Assembly (NCBI GenBank): GCA_016296635.1
Contig: JAEDIZ010000097.1
Location: 1 to 7,891 of the forward strand
Origin: Oscillospiraceae bacterium
GTDB lineage: Bacteria > Bacillota > Clostridia > Oscillospirales > Oscillospiraceae
Reading direction: 5' to 3'
DNA length: 7,891 bases
Positions 1 through 6,166 of the stretch are shown one piece after another. The position numbers and the translations under genes are program-made. Position 1 is the stretch's first letter. Each line of letters begins with the position of its first letter. The notes beneath the pieces are model-generated. The model was not told where the DNA came from. It saw only the letters and a list, made by a program, of their open reading frames with translations, and made no database searches.

Positions 1-44
1 ATATGAAGGAGTTTATTTCGTTGTGCGAAGAATTCTTTGCATAA
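1..44 (+). CDS. 3' end of an upstream gene (partial, unidentified)
   Basis: Reading from base 3, the frame gives a short C-terminal tail (MKEFISLCEEFFA) ending in TAA at 42-44, about 78 bases before a strong terminator hairpin. The tail is an amphipathic helix rich in Phe and Glu. That resembles the ends of some LysR-type regulators, but it is far too short to assign. The competing frame from base 2 stays open to a TGA at 80-82, so the true stop is not certain. No start lies in the window, so the gene is truncated by the edge. Confidence 0.45.
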   Translation, partial: MKEFISLCEEFFA

Positions 45-121
45 ATGATGGAGCTGCAAATTTCAGTTTGCTTGCACAATGAAATGATGTCGAACCGCAA
101 TGAGTCATATGCGGCAAAAGA

Positions 122-149
122 CCGGAAGACGTTATCTTCCGGCCTTTTT
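122..149 (+). terminator. Rho-independent terminator of the upstream gene
   Basis: An 8 bp perfect stem (122-129 with 135-142, CCGGAAGA/TCTTCCGG) has a five-base loop and is followed by CC and five T (145-149). It closes the unit entering from the left edge and separates it from the promoter at 172-200. Confidence 0.88.
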
Positions 150-171
150 ATGTCGGAATATCCGGCCGCTC

Positions 172-200
172 TTGCAAAGACGGCGAAAGAGGCATATAAT
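172..200 (+). promoter_or_regulatory. Sigma-A-type promoter of the ABC exporter gene
   Basis: The -35 box TTGCAA (172-177) and a perfect -10 box TATAAT (195-200) are separated by exactly 17 bases. The predicted start of transcription is near 206-208, giving a leader of only about 25 bases before the ATG at 233. It lies directly after the upstream terminator, so the exporter has its own transcription start. Confidence 0.85.
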
Positions 201-232
201 ACTTTATTATTTTTGAAAGCAGGATGGAGAAC

Positions 233-1978
233 ATGACAACCAAGGACTATCAGAAAAAGGGAATGATTTCGATCTTCCTTTCTTTCTTCAAACCTCATAG
301 AAAGCTGTTTGCGCTGGATATGTTCTGCGCTTTTCTTGTGGCAGCCATCGATCTGGCCTATCCAATCATCTCCCGAAAAGCGATGAACGATATGCTGCCG
401 AACCATGCCTACAAAACATTTTTCGTTGTCATGGGCGTTGTAGTGCTGGCGTATATCCTGCGTTCGTTCTTATATTACATCATCTGCCTTTGGGGGCATA
501 CCTTCGGCATCCGTGTTGAGGCGGATATTCGTGAGGCACTCTTTTTGCACATTGAAGAGCTCGGGTATGACTTCTTCGACCGCAACCGTACCGGCCAGCT
601 CATGAGCAGACTGACCAGCGATCTGTTTGAAATCACAGAGCTTGCTCACCACGGCCCTGAGGATCTTTTTATTTCTGCCGTGACCATTGCAGGCGCCATG
701 ATCGTGATGTTTACCATCGAGTGGCGGCTGGCACTGCTGGTTTGCATTATCATCCCGTTATTCCTTTTCATTGTCATGAGCCGCAGAAAGGCCATGGGCG
801 CGGCGTCCAGACGCGTCAAACAGAAAACCGGCGCCATCAATGCAGACATCGAATCCAGCCTTTCTGGTATGCGGACGGCCAAGGCCTTTGCCAATGAGCT
901 TGTGGAGGGGGAGAAGTTCCATCGCTCCAATGAGATTTTCAAGCAGTCAAAAAAGATGTTCCACCGGGAAATGGGCATCTTCTTTGCTGTGATGGAGTTT
1001 TTTGTCAGCATCCTTTCCGTGGGTGTTGTGACTCTCGGCGGACTGCTCATCATGCAGGGAAAGCTGGACTATGTGGATCTGATCACATTTACGCTGTATA
1101 TTACGACTTTTGTCAATCCGATCCGCAAGCTGGCGAACTTCTCTGAAATGTTTGCAAATGGCTCCGCCGGCCTGCAGCGCTTCATGGAGATCATGCGTAC
1201 AGAGCCGACCCTTTCGGATAAGCCGGATGCGGTGGAGCTGACACATGCGCAGGGGCGTATTGATGTCAATGCAGTCAGCTTCGCCTATGACGGAGATCTG
1301 GACGTGCTTCACGATGTGTCGCTGCATGTGGCACCCGGCGAAACCATTGCGGTTGTCGGCCCCTCCGGCGGTGGAAAGTCGACTTTATGTCAACTTATTC
1401 CGCGGTTTTATGAGGTCACGACCGGCAGCATTCAGGTGGACGGATATGATGTGCGCGACTTGAGCCAGAAGAGTCTGCGGCAGAATATCGGCATCGTGCA
1501 GCAGGATGTATTCCTTTTTGCGGACTCTATTCTGGAGAATATCCGCTACGGCAGACCGGATGCGACCATGGAAGAGATCGTGGAAGCGGCAAAGCGGGCG
1601 GAGATTTACGAGGATATCATGGCGATGCCGGACGGCTTTGATACCTATGTCGGCGAACGGGGAACGCTTCTGTCGGGCGGACAGAAGCAGCGAATTTCCA
1701 TTGCGCGTATTTTCTTGAAAAATCCGCCGATCCTCATTCTGGATGAGGCAACATCAGCCCTGGACAGTTTGACCGAGGCAAAGATCCAGCACGCTTTTGA
1801 CGAACTTGCGAAGGATCGCACTTCTCTGATAATTGCCCATAGACTCTCCACCATCCGGGAAGCGTCCCGTATTCTTGTGGTGTCCGACGGCTGCATTGCC
1901 GAGCAGGGAACCCATGACGAGCTGCTTGCGAAAAACGGAATATTTGCCAATCTCTGCAAGACGCAGAACCTCGCATAA
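233..1978 (+). CDS. ABC exporter half-transporter, MsbA/LmrA/BmrA type
   Basis: This is a 581-residue half-size exporter: an N-terminal six-helix membrane domain (about residues 25-300) fused to a C-terminal ATPase. It should work in the cytoplasmic membrane as a dimer that expels a hydrophobic compound, lipid, drug or peptide; the substrate cannot be read from sequence. The ATPase motifs are all intact: Walker A GPSGGGKST (376-384), Q-loop around 423, signature LSGGQ (480-484), Walker B ILILDEA (500-506) with the catalytic Glu, D-loop SALD (508-511) and switch His 536. Because both half-sites would be competent, a homodimer is plausible. No partner half-transporter is adjacent. There is no fused peptidase domain. 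I chose the ATG at 233 because AGGA (221-224) sits eight bases upstream. The in-frame ATG at 224 overlaps that site and has no ribosome binding site of its own. Transcribed alone, from its own promoter to its own terminator. Confidence 0.93.
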   Translation: MTTKDYQKKGMISIFLSFFKPHRKLFALDMFCAFLVAAIDLAYPIISRKAMNDMLPNHAYKTFFVVMGVVVLAYILRSFLYYIICLWGHTFGIRVEADIREALFLHIEELGYDFFDRNRTGQLMSRLTSDLFEITELAHHGPEDLFISAVTIAGAMIVMFTIEWRLALLVCIIIPLFLFIVMSRRKAMGAASRRVKQKTGAINADIESSLSGMRTAKAFANELVEGEKFHRSNEIFKQSKKMFHREMGIFFAVMEFFVSILSVGVVTLGGLLIMQGKLDYVDLITFTLYITTFVNPIRKLANFSEMFANGSAGLQRFMEIMRTEPTLSDKPDAVELTHAQGRIDVNAVSFAYDGDLDVLHDVSLHVAPGETIAVVGPSGGGKSTLCQLIPRFYEVTTGSIQVDGYDVRDLSQKSLRQNIGIVQQDVFLFADSILENIRYGRPDATMEEIVEAAKRAEIYEDIMAMPDGFDTYVGERGTLLSGGQKQRISIARIFLKNPPILILDEATSALDSLTEAKIQHAFDELAKDRTSLIIAHRLSTIREASRILVVSDGCIAEQGTHDELLAKNGIFANLCKTQNLA

Positions 1979-1989
1979 AACGGTTAAAA

Positions 1990-2029
1990 CTGCCGCACAC
2001 GCATAAAGCGTGCGCGGCAGCGTTTTTTT
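1990..2029 (+). terminator. Rho-independent terminator after the ABC exporter
   Basis: A 13 bp stem with one A-C mismatch (1990-2002 with 2008-2020, starting CTGCCGCAC) and a five-base loop is followed by CG and seven T (2023-2029). It begins 12 bases after the exporter stop codon. This is a very strong intrinsic terminator, so the next gene needs its own promoter. Confidence 0.95.
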
Positions 2030-2102
2030 GATCTGACCATTGAAATGAGACGGAAATTGTGTTATTTTTATCAAAGAACAAAATAGTTTGCATGTATCAT
2101 TT

Positions 2103-2142
2103 TATAATAATAACAAAAGACATGAGCATGATTCAAAGGAGG
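2103..2142 (+). promoter_or_regulatory. Candidate -10 box and strong ribosome binding site for the ceramidase-like gene
   Basis: The 2041-2149 gap is AT-rich. It contains a perfect TATAAT (2103-2108), but no acceptable -35 lies 16-18 bases upstream. The TTGCAT at 2088-2093 is too close (9 bases) and has no good -10 partner of its own downstream. The promoter may therefore depend on an activator, or the true start may lie elsewhere. The ribosome binding site is near ideal: AAAGGAGG (2135-2142) seven bases before the ATG at 2150, which fixes the start. Confidence 0.5.
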
Positions 2143-2149
2143 AACTATT

Positions 2150-3649
2150 ATGGCAACAAAACTGCTGGCTGGCTGGTCGGAAGTCAATCTGACCCCGGAG
2201 AAGAAGGTACATCTGCGTGGTCAGTTCTGCGAGCGTGTCTCAGAGTATGTGGAAACTCCGATCTGCGCAACGGCACTGGCATTGGATACCGGTGATGACT
2301 GTGCCATCATGGTCAGCTGCGATTTGGAGAGCGTTGCAGAAAACCTGCTGAAGGGCATCCGTGAAGAGCTGAAAACGCTGATCCCCGATTTTGACGGCAG
2401 CAAGCTGATCGTCGGTGCGACCCATACGCATACATCCATGGATTATAACTCGGTCAGCGAATCGGGCGGCGGCAGCAGCGGCCTTTCCGTTCTGAAACGC
2501 TATAAGCCCGACAATGTTCAGTATGAAGAGCCTATCCCGGCGGGCGATGATGTTATTACCGACGATGAAGCGCTCGTGCATCTGATGAAAAAGATTGCGC
2601 AGGCTGCTGCGGAAGCATGGAAGAACAGAAAGAGCGCCCAGTATGCCAACGAGTTCGGCCGTGCAGCTGTGGGTATGTGCCGCCGTGCAAAGTATGATGA
2701 CAAGTCTGCTGCCATGTGGGGCGATACCAATACTGCGAACTTTGTTGCGCTGGAAGGCGGCAGCGATACCGGTCTGGAGCTGATCTACTTCTTTGATGAA
2801 GCAGGCAAGGTGACCGGCGTTCTTGCAAACTACGCCTGCCCTGCCCAGTGCGTGCAGCACAGAATGTTTGTTTCCTCTGACTTCTGGGGCAAGGCAAAGA
2901 TCTTGCTGCGCGAAAAGTTCGGCGAGGACTTCTTCCTGCTGCCGTTCTGCGCACCGGCAGGCGATCAGTGCCCGGTCGATCTGATTCGCTGGGTGGAACC
3001 CGATTCCGATGTCCATGACCCCAACATCGTCCGTGTGAATCCGCCGCGCCGCAAGGCAGATCCTTCCATGTTTGATATTCAGGGTTCCTGGAAGGCCGGC
3101 AAGCGCATTGCCCATGAGATCATCGATGCATATGATGAAGCCGTGCAGGAAAAGCGCGATGCTTTGAGATTTGAGCATTCGGTTCAGCCTACGGTGCTGC
3201 CGATCCGCAGAGTTACCCGCAAAGAGCGTGACGATGCAGAGCATGCGCTGAAGGAATTCTTTGCAGACTGCGCCGGCAAGACCCTCAGCTTCTATGACAA
3301 CGCTTCCATGCATGTGCATGCAGGCACGCTGGCAAGATATGAATACCAGCAGAAGCATCACACCTTTACGTATGAAACGCACTATCTGCGTATGGACAAC
3401 ATGGCATTTGCCACGAACCCGTTTGAACTGTTCCTGGACTACGGTAATCAGATCCGCGCACAGTCCCCGGCAGAGCAGACCTTCCTGTTCCAGCTGACCA
3501 ACGGTTCGCTGGGCTATCTGCCCACGGAGCGTGCCGAGGAAGGCAGCCACTATTCCGCTTATGTTTCCAGCGGTGTGACCGGCCATGAGGGCGGAGAAAT
3601 GCTGGTGCGCGAGGTGCTCGATACCTTCAGCAAGATGTTCAAGGATTGA
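2150..3649 (+). CDS. Neutral ceramidase-fold protein, divergent, probably cytoplasmic
   Basis: This 499-residue protein resembles the N-terminal catalytic domain of neutral/alkaline non-lysosomal ceramidases. Visible family landmarks, in order, are: an opening G-x-x-x-x-x-L-T-P segment (8-16); VGATHTHTS (88-96), matching the zinc-site His segment; YACPAQ (228-233) where family members usually carry a second metal His; SSDFWG (242-247); APAGDQCP (268-275), at the place of the family's G-D-x-S-P segment holding the catalytic Ser; a TNPFELF segment (422-428) with a conserved Glu; and GYLPTERAEEGSHYSAY (455-471) with candidate zinc-site Tyr. Relative to true ceramidases, the second His and the nucleophilic Ser are therefore replaced (Pro/Ala/Gln and Cys274). 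No signal peptide or membrane segment is seen, unlike secreted ceramidases, and the C-terminal ceramidase domain is absent. A ceramide-hydrolase role should not be assumed; another amidase or a non-hydrolytic role is possible. Codon use is strongly biased (only 5 of 28 Lys codons are AAA), suggesting high expression. Single-gene unit. Confidence 0.72.
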   Translation: MATKLLAGWSEVNLTPEKKVHLRGQFCERVSEYVETPICATALALDTGDDCAIMVSCDLESVAENLLKGIREELKTLIPDFDGSKLIVGATHTHTSMDYNSVSESGGGSSGLSVLKRYKPDNVQYEEPIPAGDDVITDDEALVHLMKKIAQAAAEAWKNRKSAQYANEFGRAAVGMCRRAKYDDKSAAMWGDTNTANFVALEGGSDTGLELIYFFDEAGKVTGVLANYACPAQCVQHRMFVSSDFWGKAKILLREKFGEDFFLLPFCAPAGDQCPVDLIRWVEPDSDVHDPNIVRVNPPRRKADPSMFDIQGSWKAGKRIAHEIIDAYDEAVQEKRDALRFEHSVQPTVLPIRRVTRKERDDAEHALKEFFADCAGKTLSFYDNASMHVHAGTLARYEYQQKHHTFTYETHYLRMDNMAFATNPFELFLDYGNQIRAQSPAEQTFLFQLTNGSLGYLPTERAEEGSHYSAYVSSGVTGHEGGEMLVREVLDTFSKMFKD

Positions 3650-3661
3650 TCCCTTGGCTTT

Positions 3662-3689
3662 GAAGAGCCTCCCGAAAGGGAGGCTCTTC
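3662..3689 (+). terminator. GNRA-loop hairpin after the ceramidase-like gene, probable terminator
   Basis: A perfect 12 bp stem (3662-3673 with 3678-3689) is capped by a GAAA tetraloop, 12 bases after the stop codon. It is followed by TGCTGTATATA rather than a run of T, so it may terminate inefficiently, or serve mainly as a 3' end stabiliser with read-through into the following gap. Confidence 0.65.
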
Positions 3690-3702
3690 TGCTGTATATA
3701 AA

Positions 3703-3810
3703 GTCCATCCGATCAGCATCTGCTTTGGAGGCAAGCTCCGGTAAAAGGACCGTCGGCACGGAAAAACGGAGAATGTGGATCGAGCCGTACGGATGACGGG
3801 TGCTTTTTAT
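3703..3810 (+). other. Unexplained structured intergenic stretch
   Basis: No gene is seen here. The stretch has several inverted repeats. CATCCG (3706-3711) can pair with CGGATG (3790-3795), and AGCATC (3715-3720) with GGTGCT (3799-3804); these two pairings cross each other. Between them lie small local stems: GGAG/CTCC (3727-3739), then CGGT/ACCG (3739-3752) and CCGT/ACGG (3750-3761), which share bases. The stretch ends in TTTTTAT (3804-3810). It could be a small RNA, a structured 3' tail or a decayed repeat. I match it to no known riboswitch class. Confidence 0.3.
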
Positions 3811-3828
3811 AAAAAATAAAAATATTTC

Positions 3829-3857
3829 TTGCAATATAAAATAATTTGTGCTACTAT
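3829..3857 (+). promoter_or_regulatory. Promoter of rpmE
   Basis: The -35 box TTGCAA (3829-3834) and -10 box TACTAT (3852-3857) are 17 bases apart. A TG two bases before the -10 (TGC then TACTAT, extended -10) adds strength, and an A/T-rich block upstream (3808-3827) could act as an UP element. Transcription should start near 3864, leaving a leader of about 80 bases before the ATG. Confidence 0.8.
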
Positions 3858-3872
3858 ATCGTAGCGTTTGAA

Positions 3873-3916
3873 CCAAGGGAAGGGCAAATAAGGATTTTTG
3901 AATCCTTGGCCTTTTT
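3873..3916 (+). promoter_or_regulatory. rpmE leader with attenuator-like hairpin
   Basis: Inside the untranslated leader, AAGGATT (3890-3896) pairs with AATCCTT (3901-3907) around a TTTG loop. The stem extends past a three-base bulge by GGC (3883-3885) with GCC (3909-3911), and five T follow (3912-3916). That is the form of an intrinsic terminator ahead of the coding region. CCAAGG (3873-3878) can instead pair with CCTTGG (3904-3909) and break that hairpin, a classic antiterminator arrangement. L31 leader RNAs, including a Firmicutes class, have been described as autoregulatory; whether this belongs to that class is inference. Confidence 0.5.
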
Positions 3917-3945
3917 ACAGAAATCTGATGAGAGAGGTGAACATC

Positions 3946-4146
3946 ATGAAGGAAGGTATCCATCCCAAGTACGAACAGACTACTATCAGATGCGCGTGTG
4001 GTGCAGTTATTGAGACTGGTTCTACCAAAAAGGACATCAAGGTTGAAATTTGCTCCAAGTGTCACCCGTTCTACACCGGCAAGCAGAAGCTTGTTGACAC
4101 CGGTGGACGTGTTGATCGTTTCAACAAGAAATACGGCCTGAAGTAA
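3946..4146 (+). CDS. rpmE: 50S ribosomal protein L31, zinc-binding (type A, C+ form)
   Basis: A 66-residue protein, the normal length for bacterial L31, which sits on the large subunit near the central protuberance and contributes to intersubunit bridging. It opens MKEGIHPKY and carries the four-Cys zinc site C16-x-C18 and C36-x2-C39, followed by the family segment HPFYTGKQK (40-48) and VDRFNKKYG near the end. All four Cys are present, so this is the zinc-requiring form rather than the Cys-less paralogue that replaces it in zinc shortage. The start is the ATG at 3946: GAGGTG (3934-3939) lies six bases upstream, and the product then matches L31 exactly. An earlier in-frame ATG at 3898 would add residues translated from inside the leader hairpin. 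Single-gene unit, with promoter at 3829 and terminator at 4152. Confidence 0.97.
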   Translation: MKEGIHPKYEQTTIRCACGAVIETGSTKKDIKVEICSKCHPFYTGKQKLVDTGGRVDRFNKKYGLK

Positions 4147-4151
4147 GAATC

Positions 4152-4184
4152 AAGTCCGCACCGCGTATCGGTGCGGACTTTTTT
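4152..4184 (+). terminator. Rho-independent terminator after rpmE
   Basis: A perfect 12 bp stem (4152-4163 with 4169-4180, AAGTCCGCACCG) with a five-base loop overlaps a run of six T (4179-4184), five bases after the rpmE stop codon. Strong terminator. Only 38 bases separate it from the hflX start. Confidence 0.95.
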
Positions 4185-4222
4185 CATCTTATGCGAAATT
4201 TGGCGAATTTTTTGGAGGATCC

Positions 4223-5485
4223 ATGGACGAACTCGGACACGCCGCGCAGGAAAAAGCGGTGCTGGTCGGTCTGAACGCAGACCTTTTTACAAAAGAAGAA
4301 ACCTCTACGCAGAAATCACTGGAAGAGCTGGCGGCATTGCTGGAAACGGCAGGCGGTGAATGCGTGGGCATGGTTTTGCAGAATAAGCATAACCCCGATC
4401 CCCACAGCTTCATCGGCGAGGGCAAGGCGGAGGATGTGCGCCGCATGGTGGAAGAAAGCGGCGCGACGCTGGTCGTTTTCGACAACGATCTAACGCCGGC
4501 ACAGATCCGGGCGTTGGAGGAGCTGACAAAGGCGAAGGTTCTGGACCGAAGTGCGTTGATTCTTGATATATTTGCCCAGCGTGCCAAGACCAAGGAAGGC
4601 AAGCTGCAGGTAGAACTGGCGCAGTATCAGTATTATCTGCCGCGGCTGCAGATCTGGAACGAAACCATGGGCAGACTCGGCGGCGGCATCGGCACGCGAG
4701 GCCCCGGAGAAACCCAGCTGGAAACTGACCGCCGCTATATCCGCGAGCGGATTCAAAGACTCAAGGAAGAGCTTGCGCAGGTGCGCAAGGTCAGAGCCGT
4801 GCAGCGCGAACGGCGCATGAAAAACGAAATTCCCGTGGTGGCGCTGGTGGGTTACACCAACGCCGGAAAATCCACGATTCTGAATAAGCTGACGGGCGCC
4901 GGTATTCCAGCCAACAACCGTCTGTTTGATACACTGGATACGACCTCCCGGCAGCTTGAGGTTTCCGATACCTGCAGGGTGGTGCTGTCCGATACGGTCG
5001 GTTTCATTGCAAAGCTGCCGCATCATCTGATCGAAGCCTTTCAGGCAACGCTCGAAGAACTGGAATATGCCGACGTGCTGCTGCACGTGATCGACGCCTC
5101 CGACCCGGAGCGCACAGACCATATCGAGGTTGTAAACAGACTGATCGAGAAGCTGGCAAAGCCCGGCACACCGGTCATCGAGTGCTACAACAAGTGCGAT
5201 CTTGTGCCGCCGGAGGAAATGCCGAGAGGGCTGGATTTTGTCTGCGTTTCGGCAAGAAGCGGCGAAGGCATGGATGCACTTCTACAAAAGATCGAGCAGA
5301 CCCTCGATGCAGGCAGGCATCAGGCGGTGTATCTGCTGCCGTACAGTATGGCGGGCTATGTGGATACGCTGCACGCGCAGGCAAAGGTGCTGCGCTGCGA
5401 ATATGAAGCGGAGGGCATTCGGATCGAAGCGATCGTCGATGAAACTTTATTCGGCAGACTTCGTCCATATATGCAGGAGGCGTAA
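4223..5485 (+). CDS. hflX: Ribosome-associated GTPase HflX
   Basis: HflX is a cytoplasmic GTPase that binds the large subunit and splits stalled or heat-damaged 70S ribosomes. The 420 residues cover the typical domains. The N-terminal HflX domain (about 10-190) includes DNDLTPAQIR (87-96), the D-R-S-A-L-I-L-D-I-F-A-Q-R-A segment (108-121) and the signature GIGTRGPGETQLETDRR (155-171). The G domain follows, with G1 GYTNAGKST (210-218), G2 near TT 240-241, G3 DTVGF (257-261), G4 NKCD (323-326) and G5 SAR (343-345). A short C-terminal domain runs from about 365 to 420. All GTP-binding motifs are intact. GGAGG (4214-4218) lies four bases before the ATG. The gene follows the rpmE terminator closely with no obvious promoter in the gap. 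Its stop overlaps the yigZ start by one base, so the two are translationally coupled. Confidence 0.97.
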   Translation: MDELGHAAQEKAVLVGLNADLFTKEETSTQKSLEELAALLETAGGECVGMVLQNKHNPDPHSFIGEGKAEDVRRMVEESGATLVVFDNDLTPAQIRALEELTKAKVLDRSALILDIFAQRAKTKEGKLQVELAQYQYYLPRLQIWNETMGRLGGGIGTRGPGETQLETDRRYIRERIQRLKEELAQVRKVRAVQRERRMKNEIPVVALVGYTNAGKSTILNKLTGAGIPANNRLFDTLDTTSRQLEVSDTCRVVLSDTVGFIAKLPHHLIEAFQATLEELEYADVLLHVIDASDPERTDHIEVVNRLIEKLAKPGTPVIECYNKCDLVPPEEMPRGLDFVCVSARSGEGMDALLQKIEQTLDAGRHQAVYLLPYSMAGYVDTLHAQAKVLRCEYEAEGIRIEAIVDETLFGRLRPYMQEA

Positions 5486-6111
5486 TGGAGAGTTATCGGA
5501 TCCCTGCCGGGCAGGGGCAGTCAGAATACATCGAAAAAAAGTCGAGGTTCCTCGGCTGCGTGTTTCAGGTCGAAACGGAAGAGGAAGCCAAGGCAAGGCT
5601 CGAGTCTGTGCGCAAGCAGGAATATGATGCGCGGCATCATTGCTGGTGCTACATTCTGAAAAGCGGCGCCAAGCGGTACAGCGATGACGGTGAGCCGCAG
5701 GGAACAGCCGGGCAGCCGATGCTGAATGTGTTTGAACGTGAGGGCGTGGAAAATGTCCTCTGCGTGGTCACACGGTATTTCGGCGGCATTCTCCTCGGCA
5801 CGGGTGGTCTTTGCAGAGCCTACACCAGGGCGGCAAAGGACGCACTGGACGATGCGGGCATTGCCGAAATGCGTGCATGGCAGACGCTGAGAATCCCTTG
5901 CCCCTATGCGCTTTTTGAGCGGGTCAAGCTGGAACTGGAGAAGCTCGGCGGCGTGCTGGAGGGTACGGACTACGGCGCGGAGATTACCATGCATGTGCTT
6001 CTGCCGCAGGAAAAAACGGAAGAATTTATGCTTTCCATGCAGGAGCTTTCTGCCGGAAAAATGGAAATTCAGACAGAAAATACAGTATTTCGCGGAATTA
6101 AAATAAAATAA
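5485..6111 (+). CDS. yigZ: YigZ/IMPACT family protein
   Basis: A 208-residue two-domain protein. The IMPACT N-terminal domain (about 12-125) has the conserved DGEPQGTAGQPM (68-79) and VTRYFGGILLGTGGL (95-109), and a DUF1949-type C-terminal domain follows (about 133-200). Length and motif order are standard for the family. The eukaryotic relative IMPACT regulates the kinase GCN2. The exact biochemical role of bacterial YigZ is not settled, though nucleic-acid or ribosome-related roles have been proposed. The ATG at 5485 shares its A with the hflX stop codon (TAATG), and AGGAGG (5475-5480) lies inside hflX four bases upstream, so the two are co-transcribed and probably coupled in translation. 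No terminator follows; the 3' end is AT-rich and unstructured. Confidence 0.94.
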   Translation: MESYRIPAGQGQSEYIEKKSRFLGCVFQVETEEEAKARLESVRKQEYDARHHCWCYILKSGAKRYSDDGEPQGTAGQPMLNVFEREGVENVLCVVTRYFGGILLGTGGLCRAYTRAAKDALDDAGIAEMRAWQTLRIPCPYALFERVKLELEKLGGVLEGTDYGAEITMHVLLPQEKTEEFMLSMQELSAGKMEIQTENTVFRGIKIK

Positions 6112-6166
6112 TACAATCTATTCAAACTTTTTTCATGATTATAATGTATGATGGCAGGGTGATAGA
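6112..6166 (+). promoter_or_regulatory. Short AT-rich gap with candidate -10 before dgt
   Basis: A perfect TATAAT (6140-6145) lies 21 bases before the dgt ATG, but no -35 with acceptable spacing is visible (TTCAAA at 6121 leaves only 13 bases). No terminator hairpin separates yigZ from dgt, so dgt may be read from the hflX-yigZ transcript with or without an extra internal promoter. AGGGTGA (6156-6162) is the ribosome binding site, four bases before the ATG. Confidence 0.35.

Noticed and set aside
224..232. Exporter start at the ATG at 224.
   Set aside because: The AGG immediately before it leaves no spacing for ribosome binding, while the ATG at 233 has AGGA at a normal distance.
45..236. 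A 63-codon + strand frame starting just after the upstream stop.
   Set aside because: It reads straight through the terminator hairpin and the exporter promoter, has no ribosome binding site, and its product is not protein-like.
2088..2108. TTGCAT (2088-2093) plus TATAAT (2103-2108) as a promoter pair.
   Set aside because: The spacing is only 9 bases, too short for sigma-A; the boxes cannot work together.
2240..3586. A 448-codon open frame on the - strand opposite the ceramidase-like gene.
   Set aside because: It is the mirror of a strongly codon-biased gene; it has no recognisable domain, and the + strand frame has clear family motifs and an ideal ribosome binding site.
3703..3810. A known riboswitch class in the gap before rpmE.
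   Set aside because: I compared it by eye with common classes (TPP, fluoride, guanidine, ZTP, THF) and saw no conserved core; a separate promoter also lies between it and rpmE.
3898..3945. A longer L31 start at the ATG at 3898.
   Set aside because: The extra 16 residues come from the leader hairpin. The ATG at 3946 has the ribosome binding site and gives the exact family length of 66.
3559..4065. A 168-codon - strand frame across the gap and rpmE, considered as a gene in the intergenic region.
   Set aside because: It crosses the end of the ceramidase-like gene, its hairpin, the rpmE promoter and rpmE itself, with no recognisable family; conserved + strand signals explain the sequence better.
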